Of a stretch of DNA of 64,000 nucleotides, positions 49,554-60,600 are shown one piece after another (the stretch's first letter is position 1; every line of letters starts with the position of its first letter). The notes below the pieces were generated by a model. That model was not told where the DNA came from. It worked only from the letters and a program-made list of their open reading frames with translations, and ran no database searches. Source of the DNA: Panonychus citri (lineage: Eukaryota; Arthropoda; Arachnida; Trombidiformes; Tetranychidae); contig NW_026515546.1 of assembly GCF_014898815.1 (NCBI RefSeq), positions 2,652,501 through 2,716,500 of the forward strand. Direction: 5' to 3'. The translations under genes and the position numbers were made by a program.

Positions 49554-52500
49554 GTGGGTGGGTGTTATGGTAGAAAAGGATGAGGATGAGAAGAGGGAGT
49601 TGAAAGTGGTTGGAAAAAAGAAATAATTTCTTAGTCTCAAGAAGATGAGGAAGATAAAGAAAAGAAAACCAATTAAGTGGTTTACTTTTTTTTCCTTCAC
49701 TTCATCAGCATCTTCCACCCTCACTTGATCCTCTTCCTCTATCCATAAGGTACCCCACCCACTCTTCCTCTTACTTTTTCTCTTTCTTTCTCTTCTTAGT
49801 TATATTCTTTTAAAATTCAAATGTTTCTTCAGTATTAACAATACTTGATGTTCATTAATGAAGTTCAGGGTAACCAGTTCATTTAGAATAACAAATCAAC
49901 ATGAGATTATCTTGAATAAAGAATAACAAAAAAGAGAAATCGAAAATAACAAAAATAACTTTTACAGTTCGAAGTCAAACTTTTCTAATCTTTGAAAAGT
50001 TCTAAGAGAAAAAAACTTTTTCGTATCTTAATTTAACATCTCAATTCCTGGAAGATTAAAAGATAATCATCAAGCTTAGATGACAATAATAACCATGATC
50101 GGAGATGATTAATTTAATTAGACAAACAATTGATTAACTATGAATTGTCTTTGGTGATCATCGATTTCACTATTGAATCAACCTCTCAAATCAATTGGTT
50201 GAAAATGAAAGAGTTAGAATTGTTCAGTCTAATGGAAATACAAGAAAAGGACAAGCAAAAAAAACCAACATCCAAAAATATATCAACAGAATCAACAAAT
50301 TAACTGAACCAGAATTTTAATTAAAACTCAGAAAACCATGAACATGAGACACAATTAACACCCAAGTAATATAAATAATCATCAAGAGCAACAATAAGAT
50401 CAACAAATTAAGATAAGTTAAGTTAATCGTAAACTCTGAACACAATGAATTTACAATTAAAAGTAAAATGATCAACAAATTGAACATAATACAAATAGTT
50501 AACCACTGGAAAATTGGAATAGCTGAAAAGATGGATTATCTCAATTGGATTAAGAGAGAGAGAGAGAGAGAGACTCACCTTATATCAATGCTGAGAAGTT
50601 GAGCTAAGCTTGGATTTAATCCGAACTTTCTTGATCGAAGTGATGATTTGGATGATGGTCTTTTAGTTGATGAGGATGATAAAGATGATCGAACATTTTT
50701 AAATTCCAATTTAGTTGTTGATTTATCGTTGAAATTATTCACGATTTTCACTAAATCACTAAAATCATCGTCGATAATTAAAATATCACCTGAGTAAAGT
50801 TGATTAGCTGATGAAGATGTTGACGAAACTGGACCACCTCCGCCTTGAGGTGGTGTTAACACTGACCCACCGCCTCCGATCAGACTGTTATAATTACCAC
50901 CGGTGGGTGAATGGATACCATTGTAATTAACACTTTTAACATAATCAATGTTACCATAATTATCAATCTCGTTGGCAATTAAACTTTTCTCGTTACCATT
51001 AACAACTGAATTAACTAATTGTACTGATTCACTTGCTTTCAATTGTTGCGCTGGATTAATTGACTTTCCCGAGTTAATTGTTGATATTAATTTACTACTG
51101 ATTGGATTATTATTACCTGAATGTGAGATAGAAACAAGAAAATTAATTGTTAATTGTAAAATTTTATTACTCATTGATTGTTATTTATTTTCATAATTAT
51201 ATTCAATTGATTTAATTGTTTACATGATCGATAGTAATTTTTTCCCTCCTTGATTATGTCTCTTTCTGACAATTTAATTAACAGCAATTAATATCAATGT
51301 TATTATGATGATGATGATGACGATAATCAACCACAATTAGTAATTAGATCAACTAAATTATGCCAACAATTAAATCCTTTGCTCAATAATAAATAACTGG
51401 TTAATTAGCCGATTAAGTGTCTAATTGTTTTATTAATTGATTAATCTAAACACTTGTTTACTCATGTTAATCAAGACGAAACAACAAAAATTAAAGGTAA
51501 ACCAGGAAATTAATTGTTAATTGATTGATAGGAAAACCTAAACAATTAAACAATCAATTGTTAATAACATTGATTAGTTAATTATGTTTCCAATATTAAT
51601 AAACAATTTAACCATGAGAGTAATAATTTATTGATACAATTTGATTGTTACGAGAAAAAAAGTTTACTCTTCATCATTTAATTAACTGTTTTACTAATTA
51701 TTATACCTAATCAAATATTATATCAAAGTAAACAATCAACTGGATTAGTATTGATATCGTTATTTGTGACTCTGATTGTCAACAATTGATGAAAAATTTG
51801 TTAATTGTTGAAATGAGAAAGGTTAAATTTTCTGGTTTAATAATACAGTTGATTAAATTTTTTTTCTGTCTATTCTGGCAATCAAAGTTAATCCGGTTTA
51901 AATTTGATTTTAAGCCAAGATTGTTTAAGGTCTCATCGATTGGCTTAATTGTTACAATTTGTGATCATGTTAATTACTATAATTAACCATTGAATCATTT
52001 CCGGTTCAGGTCAATTTATTGATTTAGTTTCTAATCTTTGTTTAACTTTGATTGAGACAGAAAAGTTTATTTATTATTGAGAAAAGTTTTTCATCAATTC
52101 AGATTATTGAATTGAGAGATTGAGGTTAGTATTTATGTTCATCAGGGTGATTCTGGTTACATGTGTAATCAGATTAATGTCTAATAGTTGATTATCTTGG
52201 CTTCAGGGTGAATTAATTGGTAGGGAGGGAGGGTGAGTGTTCATCATCATCAGGGAAAAGGATTAAGTTTGTCTCCTTCAATCAACCTGATTGTTAAAAG
52301 TTCTGGACAGTGTTCAGTTGGTTCAGAGATTCTGTCTGTTTAGTATCACAACAATTTCAAGGATATAACAAAGGGGGCGAATATCGTTTTACTTTAATTC
52401 AGCTTTCAGGGGAAATTTTTCACCTGCCCTCGGGTGATTTCGTTAACTTAACCATGTTTATTATTGTAATAATAATTATAATCATCATCATCATAGAAAA

Positions 52501-53345
52501 GTTGATTAAATGTTTTATATTTTTATCATCATTCCACTGAGTATTCCCATGGTTATCATTTCATATCATCATGTTTTGTTTGGATGTCAGGGAAGATGAA
52601 ATTTGAATGTTTTCAAAAATTCATTCTCAAAATTATCATGGAACCATTTTTTTCATATATGTACCATGGGAACAGATAATTACCATGAAAAGAAGCATGA
52701 ATTAGCTGAAATAATACAACTGATGAAATCTATAGTTTAATTATTGGGAAAATTTGTAAATCTATTATTCATGATAACCTCTTAAATACTGAGTAATGTT
52801 TGGATCAAGATATTAACTGACACTGAGAAAAAAGTTGATCTCATGGAATAAGTTTCTGGACATGATAACATGGTGAAGAAATTTCAATCTGAATCGAGGT
52901 TTATTTCGTTCAGATTTTGATATTTATTTTCTTGGCCGAGTTTTCATCATGATCACCACACATAAACCATGGTGAAGGATGATAATGGAGAGAGATCATC
53001 ATCATGATACTTAGACAAATTCATTCTTGTGCAACGAATGATGAAAAGCAAGATGAAGATCTCATTTAGATTGAAAAAGAAAATAAAAAACAACGAGAGA
53101 GAGAGAGAGAGAGATGAAGATGGGGTGGGGTGGGTGAAAGAAAAAATTGATGGGATAAGGTGGAAGCAGAAAAGAAATCATTTTCAGCTTTTTCTCATCT
53201 TGCTCTTCATCCCCTTTGAGAAATTACCGTTAATCCCTTTTTCTTCATTTTCTGTTGACTGCAGTTCCATCATGCGATGAAAATATACTCAGCAATTGAA
53301 ACAGATAAAGAATCAGGATCATCATGAAATTACAACCAAAATGTA

Positions 53346-53377
<32 letters not shown>

Positions 53378-55550
53378 TGCAAGATTCTTGAGAAAAAGAT
53401 GAAGCTCAATATTCCGTTAGGTTGATTTGTAAGGGTGAAAATTTTTATTCCATGAAACATGATCCTGAACATATTCAATTTATCAGAATTTTCATTCAGA
53501 TTCAGTTGACTGATGATAATCAATAAGATTAACTTGGTTACATAAATATAATTGTTTGTGTCATTGGAGTAGCAACTTAGCAACTTTTTTGTTAAAAAAT
53601 TTCTCTCTTCATCTTATTATTACTATTCAGGTAAAGATTCAGTTTCTATTTCATGAACTTGTCATGGTAAAAGATGATAATGAGAAAATGTAATAAACCA
53701 ATTGAAGGGAAAGTTTTCTCATTTTCCTCTTTGATGGTAAATCATTTTTTCCCTTCTAATAATAATCAACTTGTAATAATCAATTGATTGTGTGTACGTT
53801 TCTAATGCGATTGAAATTGATTGTTTATCATGAGTATGATAGTCAAATTGCAATTAATTGTGATGACAATTATGCTACAATTGTGTGACACTACAATCAA
53901 TCATTTACTAATAACTGATTACCATTAATAGTTAACAATCAAGTAACGAGAAAAAAAAACCATCATCTTCAAATAATCAATCAAATTAATCAGAATGAAA
54001 TTGATGATATTTTTAGGTGAATGTGGATTTTTTTTGTCTCTCATCAAATCAAATTCAACAATTAGTGGTACATTAAACATGGATTAACGGTTAAACTGAT
54101 TGGGCATCACACTAGGAAACAATTAACATGAATAATTAAATTATTACTCTCATCAATATGATACAATTATCTCAATGAGACTCGAAAAGGTTTCGACTAT
54201 TTTTGGCACGAAAATATTTAACAGTTTCAAGGAAAGAAAATTATATAATCATAATAAAAATAACTTTTCTCTTCTGAAACAATTAAATATCATAATCGAT
54301 GAATATCAAGATCATCATCAATGTAATAAAAGAATTCAAATCAAGGCTTTTTTTTCATGAGAGAAATTCATATGAACCCTGAAGAGATATAAAAAAAAAC
54401 AGTTCTAAACAATTAAACCAAGAGTAAACTCTCAATTGAAATGATTGAATCGTTAACTTGGACACTGGTCACTCTTTACATACCTTTAATGGTCACTTGT
54501 GATTGTTGTTGTTTCTTGTTGTTGTTGTTGTTGTTGTTGTTCATACTCTCGGGACATCTGACGATATAAAACCCGCTTCTTGAAGGTGTCACCTAGGCCA
54601 CTTTCGGGTGACCGCTGCTCATTGAGACGAGCAAAATCTTGACTATCAAGGAACCTAATTTAATAATCATCATTATCATCAAGGTGATAATAGACAAGGG
54701 AGAGAGAGAGAGAGTCAAGAGAAAGAGGAAAAAGGTTAACAATCATCATCATCATAATGATAATCATAATCATCATCAATGTAATCATTATGTTCATCAT
54801 CTTGTCATCATTATCATTATTGTTATTATTATTTTTGGGTGTTACTTTCATATTAACATGGGAAATGAAACAACATTATCATCATCAAAGGTTAATCTCA
54901 AATCATTAACTTGATTATTGATCTTTATCAACTTTCAATGACAAAAAAAAGTCTAATTATCAATACAAACTTTTCAAAGGGATAATATCAAGGTAACAAA
55001 ACAATCTCATGTTGTAACAATTAACATTAATCACATCCACTAATTAACAGTTCTCGTAATGTTATAATCCCCACCCACAGTTGTAAATAGACATATACAG
55101 TTATATTAATAGTATTAGAACTTTTTTTTTCGATCGAATATGAATTGGAAAATTGGACGAAAAAAAAATTTCCTTTTCTCCTTTTTCCTGTAAATCTGAT
55201 GATGATGATGATGATTGAAACTTTCATGATTATGATGACATTATGATTACTTGTCATTGATTAGAGTGACAAATGATGATGGAAAAAGACAAACAATTGA
55301 TTGGAAATTTTAATTGGATCAAATTGATTGTGAAGATGAATTAGATTGGGATAAACTTTTCTTACCTGTATGGTTTTGGATAATCAAATTGATCGTCGAC
55401 AATTTTAGCATGTATCACAAATAATATGCAAAGAGCACCACAAATGCCGATTAAAAAGATCACAATTCGCTCTTTGAGTCGCATAATTTCAATTGTATGG
55501 CAGTGGGAATGATTCCTTGAATTTATGTCACCGGGAAACTTTCGTGACAT
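14479..55550 (-). CDS. FAM20C: FAM20C-like secretory-pathway Ser/Thr protein kinase (about ten exons)
   Basis: Minus-strand exons, 5' to 3': 55550-55366, 54654 to 54593 or 54497, 51116-50579, 25346-25222, 21692-21623, 21508-21416, 20225-20113, 18894-18764, 17324-17080 and 14755-14479. Every junction keeps frame, for a total of 612 or 644 residues (human FAM20C has 584). The N-terminus is a type II membrane anchor, followed by a disordered stem. The kinase core shows the family landmarks in order: GGTQLKL, the ATP lysine in ALFKPM, the helix glutamate in FERHNSEIAAFHLDR, the Cys-rich CFHGKCGYYC segment, the catalytic aspartate in GNMDRHHYE, and the metal-binding aspartate in LDHGRGFG. FAM20C phosphorylates secreted proteins in the Golgi at Ser-x-Glu. 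The Glu, rather than the Gln of the pseudokinase FAM20A, argues for activity. The core (last seven exons) is certain. The assignment of the three 5' exons rests on phase and on type II architecture. Confidence 0.85.
14756..17079 (-). other. FAM20C-like intron before the last exon
   Basis: 2.3 kb with a (CT)n run at 15398-15422, ATC/GAT trinucleotides near 16040-16150 and 16280-16340, and no further exon recognised. Confidence 0.5.
17080..17324 (-). CDS. FAM20C: FAM20C-like gene, exon 9 (catalytic loop)
   Basis: Between TTTAG and GTAAGA. It encodes WRHPWRRSYHKRRKA, LMDMSILDFLIGNMDRHHYE (catalytic Asp in MDRHH) and LDHGRG, where the Asp is the metal ligand. Confidence 0.94.
17325..18763 (-). 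other. FAM20C-like intron between exons 8 and 9
   Basis: 1.4 kb. It contains (GA)n at 17889-17911 and an ATC triplet run at 18164-18201. No exon is recognised. Confidence 0.5.
18164..18201 (+). repeat. (ATC)n trinucleotide repeat
   Basis: About twelve ATC units in an intron. Confidence 0.95.
18764..18894 (-). CDS. FAM20C: FAM20C-like gene, exon 8 (Cys-rich segment)
   Basis: Between TATAG and GTAATT. It encodes ANNLCFHGKCGYYC, AICG, LEGSFAAFLP and LAPRK. The cysteines match those that form the family's disulfides. Confidence 0.92.
18895..20112 (-). other. FAM20C-like intron between exons 7 and 8
   Basis: 1.2 kb of AT-rich DNA with scattered TCATCATGAT words. Nothing else is seen. Confidence 0.5.
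20113..20225 (-). CDS. FAM20C: FAM20C-like gene, exon 7
   Basis: Between CATAG and GTAAGT. It encodes LLGFRRAPPVVGRVINIT and TFFVSP, matching the family's DFRRVPPVAGR and SPANN segments. An NIT glycosylation sequon is present. Confidence 0.9.
20226..21415 (-). other. FAM20C-like intron between exons 6 and 7
   Basis: 1.2 kb. A (CT)n tract in the transcript sense lies directly before the exon 7 acceptor (plus-strand GA at 20240-20251). Confidence 0.5.
21416..21508 (-). CDS. FAM20C: FAM20C-like gene, exon 6 (helix Glu)
   Basis: Between CTCAG and GTAAGT. It encodes FYFVDFERHNSEIAAFHLD, the most diagnostic FAM20C stretch seen here. The Glu of NSEI is the residue replaced by Gln in FAM20A. Confidence 0.92.
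21623..21692 (-). CDS. FAM20C: FAM20C-like gene, exon 5 (nucleotide-binding strand, catalytic Lys)
   Basis: A 70-nt exon between AAAAAG and GTAAAG. It encodes GGTQLKLI and GQALFKPM; the Lys of ALFKPM is the ATP-contacting lysine. The acceptor lies inside an A-rich run and was set by reading frame. Confidence 0.88.
21693..25221 (-). other. FAM20C-like intron between exons 4 and 5
   Basis: 3.5 kb, with (GT)n near 21704-21722 and (GA)n at 22866-22883 and 23319-23348. No exon is recognised. Confidence 0.5.
23319..23348 (+). repeat. (GA)n microsatellite
   Basis: Fifteen GA units within the intron between kinase exons 4 and 5. Confidence 0.95.
25222..25346 (-). CDS. FAM20C: FAM20C-like gene, exon 4 (start of kinase fold)
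   Basis: Between CTCAG and GTGAGT. It encodes SNWEKFHLNI and HDLY followed by DDLLKDMATL, matching the NW-KFH and helix region that opens the FAM20 kinase domain. Confidence 0.88.
36543..36588 (+). repeat. (CT)n microsatellite
   Basis: About 23 uninterrupted CT units, the longest dinucleotide run in the window. Confidence 0.95.
39696..39732 (+). repeat. (GA)n microsatellite
   Basis: About 18 uninterrupted GA units. Confidence 0.95.
41620..41644 (+). repeat. (GA)n microsatellite
   Basis: About twelve GA units within the giant intron. Confidence 0.93.
45789..45985 (-). CDS. Candidate hidden exon inside the giant intron
   Basis: On the minus strand a frame of about 65 codons runs without stop to a strong donor (CTTG before GTGAGT at 45788). 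The acceptor could be GAAG ending at 45986 or CCAG ending at 45972. The encoded segment is Ser-rich in the middle and has a hydrophobic FRLFLTLIEGI stretch and an acidic DSNSEPDDYQEY end, not repeat-derived. It leaves one codon base, which does not fit exon 4 directly, so a further partner exon would be needed. I do not recognise the protein. Confidence 0.35.
46809..46839 (+). repeat. (GA)n microsatellite
   Basis: About fifteen GA units within the giant intron. Confidence 0.95.
49520..49549 (+). repeat. (GA)n microsatellite followed by GGGT repeats
   Basis: About fifteen GA units, then three GGGT-type units. Confidence 0.93.
50579..51116 (-). CDS. FAM20C: FAM20C-like gene, exon 3 (disordered stem)
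   Basis: The acceptor TCACATTCAG follows a pyrimidine tract; the donor is GTGAGT followed at once by (CT)n. It encodes 178 codons rich in Asn, Ser and Gly, including GGGG runs and a Ser/Lys/Arg-rich end, and leaves two bases that complete an Arg codon with exon 4. Alternatively the ATG at 51174 with a weak hydrophobic leader could be a separate first exon. Confidence 0.65.
54497..54654 (-). CDS. FAM20C: FAM20C-like gene, exon 2 (stem, poly-Gln); 3' boundary unresolved
   Basis: The acceptor TTAG is followed by a frame continuing exon 1 for 55 codons, with eight CAA (Gln) codons near the end and then TAA at 54488-54486. The phase needed by exon 3 is met by a donor after 54593 (CTAG, GTGACA) or after 54497 (ACAA, GTGACC). 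The strongest-looking donor, AAAG before GTATGT at 54487, lies just past the TAA and would give a truncated product. Confidence 0.5.
55366..55550 (-). CDS. FAM20C: FAM20C-like gene, exon 1 (type II membrane anchor)
   Basis: The ATG at 55550 opens a short cytosolic segment, then basic RLKER and a hydrophobic span at about residues 29-48. A second in-frame ATG at residue 23 (A at -3) would give a shorter tail. The donor is AG before GTAAGA, leaving two bases of a split Arg codon. Confidence 0.65.
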
Positions 55551-57502
55551 TGGTAGACATAATATAAGTAATTAGTTAATCCATTGAAAAAAAAATCAGC
55601 GGCAACACAATGAAAAATTAACGTACAAGCAGACACACACACACACACACAACACTCACGAAAGAGAGACACAATCAAGTGAAGATGATGATTTCGAGAG
55701 AAAGTAAATATAATCAACACAAACGAATCGAGAAAAAAAAAGGAACAAGAGAAATTAATATTTATTATTCCAGACAAATTCGTATTCCAATTGTGGTTAA
55801 TGTGTATCCTGTTGTAGATGATGATGATGATGATGATGATGAGGATAATTAACACTACATGATAACTTGATGGTGGTAAATGTGAAGATTAGTCAATAGT
55901 TACATTTGATTCTGATGATCCATATAAACACCATGCATACAATACCCACGGTGGATAAAAGTAACTACTCTGATAGATGTGAGTTGTAGATGTGAAAAGT
56001 GAGGATGAAAGAAACAGAATGAAAGAGAGAGAGAGAGAGAGAGATGAAGAGAGGGAGCCAGAGATGGAGAAGGCGGGTTATATATGGGAAAGAGAGAGAG
56101 AAAGAGAGATTTGGGGGAAGGAGATGGATGATAAAAGGAAAAAGTGGGAGAGTGAGAGAGTGGAAAATAAAAGGAGCATCAAAAAAAGAGAGTCAAAGAA
56201 AAGGATGAAAATATATTGAGCATGTTCATCACATCAAATGGTAACATTCAGCTTTCTTATCATCATCATCATCATTCAGAATTTTTCATCATCAACACCA
56301 AGAAGATAACTGTTTCTCTAGGTTATATCTTCCTAACAAGATGGCGCTTAAATGTTACAATTACATTTGATTTACTTTTTTCTTTCCATCAACAATCAAT
56401 TTCACTTGTTTTTTTGCTTTTCTTTTTGGGTTTGATTACCTGAGATTTTCCCGCCCCACCTCATAACCATCATCATCATCTTCATCATCAATATCATCAA
56501 TAAATTGCATTGATAACGATTGATTAGTTTCTTTTCCCTTTAATTGTCCTCTAAGAAAATTAGTAAATTGTTTGATTGTTAACACACTTGAAGGTCATCA
56601 GATCTTTAACCATTTAGATTAAGTTTATCAATTAGATTCTATTAGTTAATTGGATAATTGTCCTCAAACTTTAATCAATAAGTTAATTGTTACAATACAA
56701 TAACCCTAATCTCACCTTGGGTCGTGATTTGAATAATTTGAATCTACTGTTGGTTATTAATAATAATCCAGTTAATTGTTAATTTCTTTTGATTATTATT
56801 ATTATCCTATTGTTGTAATTGAATTAATCTGTTTGCTAATCATCTTGATGATATGATTTTCATGGTGGAAAAATGAAAATCCACCACATACATTTACCAC
56901 CATCACTTTTTAATTGTCACATTACCTTATGTTCAATTTAATTTTCAATCTAATTTATGTATTTATAAATTAATTCACCGAGATAATGTCACAATTAACT
57001 TAATTGTTTATTCATATTTCAAACTTGTGTGTCTTGTCTGTTATTGTCTTTAATTGTGATTAAATTTGGAATTAAATTAATGAAAATAATATTGTTTCCA
57101 TTTGTTGGTTTCGTATTTTTTTTTGTGTCATTTTCATTAAAAGTTCATCAAGAAATTCAATTAACCAGAATAATCAACATTCACAAATGATTATGATGAA
57201 TGTTCATGACACATGAGAAAAAAAGATCGAGACAAAGATTACCCTGTACGAGGAAATTTCAGAAAAGTGGATTCAACATTGTTGATGGAAAGAAAAAAGT
57301 TCTGATTAGATGAATGTTTCATATTCGAGTTGGAAAATTATTCTATCTTTTTATTTTTTTTTCGAACTTTTTTCCCCTCGAACACTTAAATGCGATTACC
57401 ATGATTAGTCTTGAATTCTCAAGGAAACTTGAGATAAATTAGCGAAAAAGTTACAATGTAAGATGATGATAACTAAAAGTTCTGAAAAGAATCATGATGA
57501 TA
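55551..57502. other. Intergenic region between the kinase gene 5' end and the polycystin gene 3' end
   Basis: It holds the presumed kinase promoter. Upstream of the ATG there are (AC)n at 55633-55651 and a long GA-rich purine block at 56020-56165; frames rich in Arg/Glu here come from that repeat. An AAGATGGCGC word lies at 56338-56347. 56500-57110 is AATTAA/TTGATT-rich. No gene is seen. Confidence 0.5.
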
Positions 57503-57508
57503 TTTATT
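57503..57508 (-). terminator. Candidate poly(A) signal of the polycystin gene
   Basis: AATAAA on the minus strand, about 180 nt beyond the stop. Another at 57648-57643 is only about 40 nt beyond it. Confidence 0.45.
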
Positions 57509-57689
57509 TTATTCGTTACAATTATATTATAATATTAGAACTTTATTTTTTTTCTATTTCGAAAACAAAAAATATTATCTAACCAGGACAATCGTTCATA
57601 AATATATAATCAACTGTATCACATTCTGATGATTAATTAACTTTTATTGTTTGAACTTTTTTCGATTTTTTGTATTTTCTCAGGTCAAT

Positions 57690-60600
57690 TTATTTCCGAC
57701 GAGGGATCTCTGCCCAATCCAAGAGACCAATAGAACCCGATGATTGCCTCAGGCTAGAGTTATGCTGAATTGTGCCAGATTCAGTTCGAGAAAATCTTCT
57801 TGCTCGTCTTGCCGCTCGTCCTCCTGGTCTAGAACCAGCACTCGTAGGTGATGAATAATCGTAAATGTTATCATGACCATTAGGTGATTCCATTATCGTT
57901 GAACCGAAAACGTTTGACCTAACACCTTTTTCACCTCTACCAACGACACCTTGACCAATTTTCATCAGGTCAGTATATTTTGACTTGGAAGATGTCGGCT
58001 TAAGATTCCCAACCACCGGTGAAGGTATTCCAGTTGAACCATTTTTCGAAGAGTAGAAAAGTTCATCAATATGATCGAGAAATAGATCAACCTTTTCAGG
58101 TAACATTTTAATCTGTTCGTGGACAGAAAGGGCCTGAGATGAAGGTTCGTAATTTCCAGGATGAACTGAACCATTGCCGTCGATACCAAGCAATTCCTTG
58201 AACTTGGTACAAACAAAATTGACCATTTCGAACTCGTTATTCTGCTTTGCAATATCATGTTTAACTGTCTCAAAAGCGGAAATAATTAACGTCAAGAAAA
58301 CATTGACCAATATTATTTGAGCGATTAGGACGAATATGAAGAAAGAAGCTGGTCCAAGGGTCGGTGCTGCAGTGACCATGGCTGCGAAGTCAAATTTACC
58401 GGTCACCATACCGAAAGAGGTTTCAGCTGCGTTAATGAATGAACTAAAATCGGGAATCGATGTACCAAAGAGCAGATAAAACAATTGGACGAATGCAAAA
58501 AAGACGATAAGGAAAACGATGCAAAACGATTTTAGGTCTTTAGAACATTGGTTAAGCGTCGAATACAATAGACCCATTCGCTTGTTGAATCGCAGTAAAC
58601 GGATGAATTTCAAGATACCGATGAATATAACAAAGGCCATAATATAGCCGAAAAGTTCATCGATAAAAGTTACGTATTGAAGTTTGATGTAACCGTTTCC
58701 ATGGGTTCGATCGAAGATTTTCAAAATTGTATGGGTTAAAATGGTTCGATAAATGTATAGTCCAATGGCCACATAGGAACAAACGATAATGAAAAGTTCA
58801 GCCCAATTCCAGTACGATGTGAAATAGTATAAACCCTCGAGTTTGAGTTTTTTAATCTCTCGAACTGTAAAGTAAATGATGAAGCAAACATATGAAAGTT
58901 CACAAAGAATAACGAAAAGTCCAAAACCTTGGTGATATCGAATCAATCGAACAACATCAATTCGATAATTAGGAACAATTCCGCCTCCTGGTTGAAATTC
59001 TGCGACAATAGTTACCACTGTAAAGAGATTGACCTGAGGGTTATAAGCTGAAAACTCAGCGAAAACTGAGCGAGTTCGACCATCGATCCAGTTATCGTTC
59101 TTGAGAGCAGACAATTTCTCCAAAAGTTGTGCCTTTGAACCTCGAAGTGGAACAGTGTAACCTCCCCCTGAATAGATATCAAGAATTCCCCAGAAAGGAA
59201 GGCCATTCAGTTCAGAAGGTTTTCGATATTGCCAGGCCGTTTTCTTACTCTTCGACGGGTTCACAAGAACAATATCTTCCCCTGGAATTTTGGTCATAAT
59301 ACCTTCTTCAACTGGGCCCATATCATCAGCGCTTATATCGTCATAGTCCATTTGGTGAGTGTGATTGCTGCTTATCGATGGCTTACCTTTGTGACCTTGA
59401 CCGATCGAAACATTAAATGGAGTCCAACCTTTATTATAAGGTTTTCGATCTTCAAAGACAATGTTACCAAACTCTCGGCATTTTGCTCGCTCTCTTAAAA
59501 GCCGATCCATTGGTTCGGCTATTGAACAAGTTGACTCACGAATTCTTGTTGATCGTAAAACACCATAGCCCATAACGCGATTAACACGATCATTTAGAAA
59601 ACCTCGAAGTCCATAAGGTTGATAATCGTTGTACCAAGGGCCAATTAATAGTTCGGGTATGAGTGTTTTTTCAATCCACTTCCAAAGACCTTCAGTAGTT
59701 GTTGCCGAGGTAAATGAAGCTCCAGTGTTGGCTCCGTTTATAAAAGTGGCCTTGACAAAGTCTTTGGTGAGAAAAGCGTTTGGATCACGATTACCATAAG
59801 ACAGAACAATTAAAAGCCACAAGAAGACAAGGTAAGAGAAAATATCTTTAAGAACAATTCCCATTTGGATCTCTTTGAGTCGCTCAAGTTTAGCACGTTC
59901 AAGAGCATTTAAATTTGGAGGTCGATAATATTTAGCACGACGACCTCCTCCTCGTTTATAATTGTTCATAGACATCGAAGCTAAATCATGAAGCCATTCC
60001 TCGTCTGGCCTTAATTCCAGGTCAATATCTTCCTCGTCTTCCTCTGATTCATCAAAATCTGCGTCTGGAGCTTTGAAAAGCGTTGACAATATCATCGCGG
60101 TCAAGAAAACTTTGATCGGCTGAGTTATCAAGACGGAAGCAAAAAACGAGATAACCAACGAGGTCAACCATTTACGCGTCTTTTTATCACCAAATTGAAC
60201 ACCGTAAGCCCACAAGAAGAAAACAGAAACAACCATACAAAGGACACAAAGTGCCCATCCAATGTATCGGCACCACCAAGGTAAGAGAAATTGTTTCTTC
60301 GATTTTTTGATCGTCCGTTTGACCTTAGGTACATTTTTTTGTGTCAAACCGAAACCGTTTCCATCACCATCACCACCAAAACCTGCGCTACCAGTGCTAA
60401 TCGATGAGCTCGTTATTGATGAATGCCGATTATCAGAAATCGTTGCAATAGGTGCGACAGTAGATCCCGAGCTTGGTGCTGTCGACTCGGGTGCTAACTT
60501 TTTATACTTGATACCTTGTCTTTTAGCAGCCTCTTCGAGCCGTGATGGCCTCAAGCGACGTAACCGCGACTTTCGGAAAAACAATACAATCAGAAAGGTT

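Larger units (their letters stand above)
25347..50578 (-). other. Giant intron of the FAM20C-like gene, about 25 kb
   Basis: It lies between exon 3 (out with two codon bases) and exon 4 (in with one), so a direct join keeps frame. It is full of (GA)n/(CT)n, ATC/GAT triplets, A-runs followed by GTTC, and blocks of AATTAA/TTGATT-rich DNA. Apart from a candidate exon at 45789-45985 I find no gene; short frames with Lys/Glu/Arg or Ser/Leu runs here are products of the simple repeats. Confidence 0.55.

Noticed and set aside
55992..56219. Plus-strand Lys/Glu/Arg-rich frame
   Set aside because: It is a by-product of the GA-rich purine block upstream of the kinase gene.
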